Part shown: positions 61,064 through 64,000 of the stretch, piece by piece
Numbering within the stretch: position 1 is the stretch's first letter
Layout: every line of letters begins with the position of its first letter
From: an uncultured Alistipes sp.
GTDB lineage: Bacteria; Bacteroidota; Bacteroidia; Bacteroidales; Rikenellaceae
Assembly (NCBI GenBank): GCA_947623305.1
Contig: CANQGQ010000010.1
Coordinates: 54,687-118,686, forward strand
DNA length: 64,000 bases
Direction: 5' to 3'
Notes under the pieces: model-generated
The model's input: only the letters and a program-made list of their open reading frames with translations
What the model was told of the DNA's origin: nothing
Databases searched by the model: none
Program-made: the position numbers and the translations under genes

Positions 61064-62143
61064 TTACTGTGTTACAAACACTCGCCAACTTCCCTCTTTC
61101 TCTCCGCGATCTACATACTTTTTGGAAATCAGTTGATCCAACAGTTTCTGCATAGCTGTTACACTGATGCCGGTTTCCTCTTTCATGTCTGCAAGCGTCA
61201 ATATCGGTTGCGTTTGCATGGCGTTCAGTATCTTCGTATAATTGGGTGTTCGGAATGCAATCCGCTCTCCGTCATACCACCACACATTTTCATTCTTCTC
61301 GCTCACAAACAGCACATCGTTGTAGACTTCAGTAGCCACCAAATCATTGAAATACTTCAAGAAAGGACGAATATCCTTAATATCGGCATGGGCTCCATCA
61401 CTTGGGACTGGACCTACTGCGATGTCGGCTTGATGCAAAGCCTCCAAATACGCGTCTTTTTTACGGCTGCGGACAACAATCATCGGATATCCGTGGCGAT
61501 TTAGGATGTAATTCACCATCAATCGGGCAATGCGACCGTTGCCATCCTCGAAAGGATGAATACGTATATAGCGGTAATGAAACAGCGCAGCCAATTCCAC
61601 CGGAGAGAGTTTCCCTTCTTGCTCAGCTGCATTATACCAATCCACCAAATCCCCCATCAGTCCGGGAGTCTCCTCCGGGGAGGCATACTCGCATCGGTCT
61701 CCATATCGTGTGATAACACTGTTGGGGCGTGTCTTGTATTGTCCCGCGTGTATCACGTAACTCGTTTGCATCCCACCCGGGAAATTACGATATACAGTGT
61801 AATCCTCTCGCAATATGGTCTTGTGTAACGTTCGAATAAAGTTCTGCGTCAATGGCATCCCTTTCACCATTGCATCCTCGGTCATCATTCGCAAGCCGAC
61901 ATTGCTCGCAGTCATCTCCTGTACGTCACGCACGTCAGCCTCACCAATCACTTTACCGAAAAGCAGCAAGATTTCCGTCTGCCCGTAAGTCAATGTGTTC
62001 CCCTCAATATGGTTACTATTATAGTTAAAGTCCACCGTAAATCGGCGACTAAGCCTTTCCCTGTTCTTCTCCGACAGAGGCTGCAACTCCTGCCATGCTG
62101 TCAACGCCTTCTTTATATTCAGATACTTCATATCGGTATTCAT
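61064..62143 (-). CDS. Fic family protein
   Basis: IRIHPFEDGNGRIARLMVNYIL Fic motif; SNHIEGN inhibitory-type motif; C-terminal winged-helix-like region. Confidence 0.95.
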   Translation of the reverse strand: MNTDMKYLNIKKALTAWQELQPLSEKNRERLSRRFTVDFNYNSNHIEGNTLTYGQTEILLLFGKVIGEADVRDVQEMTASNVGLRMMTEDAMVKGMPLTQNFIRTLHKTILREDYTVYRNFPGGMQTSYVIHAGQYKTRPNSVITRYGDRCEYASPEETPGLMGDLVDWYNAAEQEGKLSPVELAALFHYRYIRIHPFEDGNGRIARLMVNYILNRHGYPMIVVRSRKKDAYLEALHQADIAVGPVPSDGAHADIKDIRPFLKYFNDLVATEVYNDVLFVSEKNENVWWYDGERIAFRTPNYTKILNAMQTQPILTLADMKEETGISVTAMQKLLDQLISKKYVDRGEKEGSWRVFVTQ

Positions 62144-62579
62144 TTTTTCAAAAAAATATGCAAATATACAGAAAAACGCTCAAAAAAGGTTGTACTCCTA
62201 CAACCTTTTTTGAATCATTTCTCAAAAAATATAATTCCAACGTTGCCGACTTCATAAAATGACGTTTTCTAATTGCTGCATTATTATAACATAAATATCC
62301 CACTTATTCGTAATAGCTGAAAGTGGGCTATTGTGGTCATATTTACAGCATAATGGCTTATAATACAACCTTTATGGTGCAAAATTCAGATGCGGGCAAT
62401 ACCGCAACAAATTGTCGCAATATCGCCCGCATCATAATCTGATTCAGGGATTTGTATTATATCAGGCAGATTATCACAGAAATTTGCTCTCTTGAATGGT
62501 AGGCCCCATAGGCGTAATCCGGAACAGAAAATAATGTAAAACTTGATTTTCTATTCAAATATTTACTATCTTTGCTGCC

Positions 62580-63206
62580 ATGAAGAATATATTGCATACT
62601 TTGGGTAATACACCTGTCACTACGGCAGCCATCGCTTCGTTGTATCCTGAGATTTCAGGAGCAAACCAGAAAGTGTCGGCATTGGAAAATTCCGGAGACA
62701 TCATCAGACTGAAACGCGGGCTTTATGTCGTAAACCCTGACATTTCCGGCAGAAGAATATCTACAGAACTCATTGCAAACCATTTGTATGCTCCTTCTTA
62801 CGTGTCGCAACTCAGCGCTTTGCGTTGGTACGGCCTTATTCCTGAAAGAGTTGCAACGACTCAGAGCATGACGGTGAAACACTCCCGAAAATTTGTCAAT
62901 TCCATCGGGATATTCGAATATACTTGCACCAATCGGGAATACTTTCCCATCGGGTTGCGCCACATAGAAACAGAAGGAACAGGGTTTATCATGGCCAGTC
63001 CGGAAAAGGCTCTGTGTGACCTAATTATCACCACATCCGGAGTAAATCTCCGCTACTGTGAAGAGGCAAGAGCCTATCTGGAAGATAATCTCAGATTTGA
63101 TATGGATGCCTTCGGAACATTTGACCCGTCCATACTCAAACAATGCGCAGAGTACGGGAAAAAAGCCGTATCTATAAAGACAATCATAAAACTTCTTGAA
63201 CAATGA
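62580..63206 (+). CDS. AbiEi-like antitoxin/transcriptional regulator
   Basis: IIRLKRGLYVVNPDISGRRISTELIANHLYAPSYVSQLSALRWYGLIPERV; TATCTTTG box at 62567-62574. Confidence 0.85.
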   Translation: MKNILHTLGNTPVTTAAIASLYPEISGANQKVSALENSGDIIRLKRGLYVVNPDISGRRISTELIANHLYAPSYVSQLSALRWYGLIPERVATTQSMTVKHSRKFVNSIGIFEYTCTNREYFPIGLRHIETEGTGFIMASPEKALCDLIITTSGVNLRYCEEARAYLEDNLRFDMDAFGTFDPSILKQCAEYGKKAVSIKTIIKLLEQ

Positions 63207-64000
63207 ATGCACTTTACGAACGAATGCTTTCGACATACGACCAAAGCACTGATACCGGTCGACGGAATGCAATATATGAAGTAAGCCAGCAATTGGTATT
63301 GGCCGGCCTGTCAAATGGAGGGTTCTTTGACATGGCAGCTTTTTATGGCGGCACCTGCCTGCGGATATTCCATGGGCTGGACCGTTTCAGTGAAGATATG
63401 GATTTTACGCTGTTGAAGGAAGACCGGTCTTTTAACTTTGAACAATATTTTCAGCCCGTTATAGACCAGTTCTCCGTTGTCGGGCGAAAGGTGGAGATTA
63501 AAAAGAAAGACAAGAAGAGTTTTGGGAAGGTTGAATCTGCATTTCTGAAAGACAATACAGATGTTTATGACATTTCTTTTCAGACGGAAAGGTCAATTAA
63601 GGTCAAAATTGAGGTCGACATCGTGCCTCCTATGAAGTTCTCCACAGAACAGAAACTGCTTCTTCAACCGATGTCCTTTATGACACGTTGTGTCTCACTT
63701 CCGGATTTGTTTGCGGGAAAAATGCACGCCCTTGTATTCAGAACATGGAAGTCGCGCGTAAAAGGGCGTGATTGGTATGACTTTGAGTGGTATGTAAGAA
63801 ATGGCATTGAACTTAATTTCCGACATCTTCAGGAAAGAATACGCCAGTTTAATAACCGAGAGATGACCCTGAACGAGTTCATTGGTGAATTAAACAACCG
63901 TCTTGCCGCAACTGACATCAATCAGGTGAAAGCGGATGTACTGCCGTTTCTCAACAATCCACGGGACTTGGAGATATGGTCCAACGACTATTTTCTACAG
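63203..64000 (+). CDS. AbiEii/AbiGii family nucleotidyltransferase toxin (runs off window end)
   Basis: ATGA overlap with previous gene; FYGGTCLRIFHGLDRFSEDMDFTLL, FAGKMHALVFRTWKSRVKGRDWYDFEWYV. Confidence 0.88.
   Translation, partial: MNALYERMLSTYDQSTDTGRRNAIYEVSQQLVLAGLSNGGFFDMAAFYGGTCLRIFHGLDRFSEDMDFTLLKEDRSFNFEQYFQPVIDQFSVVGRKVEIKKKDKKSFGKVESAFLKDNTDVYDISFQTERSIKVKIEVDIVPPMKFSTEQKLLLQPMSFMTRCVSLPDLFAGKMHALVFRTWKSRVKGRDWYDFEWYVRNGIELNFRHLQERIRQFNNREMTLNEFIGELNNRLAATDINQVKADVLPFLNNPRDLEIWSNDYFLQ

Overview
The window looks like a Bacteroidales chromosome (Alistipes-like by gene content, GC-rich codon usage and TAnnTTTG promoter boxes; this is inference). It has two parts. (1) About 1-39.4 kb is ordinary core genome: ispH (partial), cmk, a LysE exporter, a patatin, gap, ferritin, comEC, an aminotransferase, tkt, clpX-clpP-tig, GH3, DAHP synthase/chorismate mutase, mreBCD-mrdA-rodA, a Ca-ATPase, hsp20, rarA, a Clp ATPase, MATE, pgi, gpsA and an HxlR regulator. 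(2) From a tRNA-Ser(UGA) at 39495-39581 to the window end lies a lower-GC accessory island. It starts with a decayed tyrosine integrase, followed by an NBU/mobilizable-type element (HTH, integrase, Rep-like, DnaC-like, MobC, relaxase). The cargo resembles a defence island: XRE-HNH-methyltransferase-FRG, a wrecked PLD-helicase/DndD-like operon, DUF2971, AAA-DUF4143, an Mrr-like remnant, Fic and AbiEi/AbiEii. The most interesting signals are: (a) a dispersed palindromic repeat with an exact 74-bp period, bounded by TATCTTTG (the Bacteroidetes -7 box) and sitting upstream of several genes, possibly a small element that inserts into and regenerates promoters; (b) two 49-bp operator arrays with identical internal spacing upstream of the integrase and an HTH gene, plus an 11-bp-phased iteron cluster after the integrase; (c) a compact XRE-HNH-MTase-FRG cassette that may be an uncharacterised defence system; (d) a cluster of single-base frameshifts and in-frame TGA codons restricted to the island. 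All family calls come from reading motifs by eye; no database search was run.
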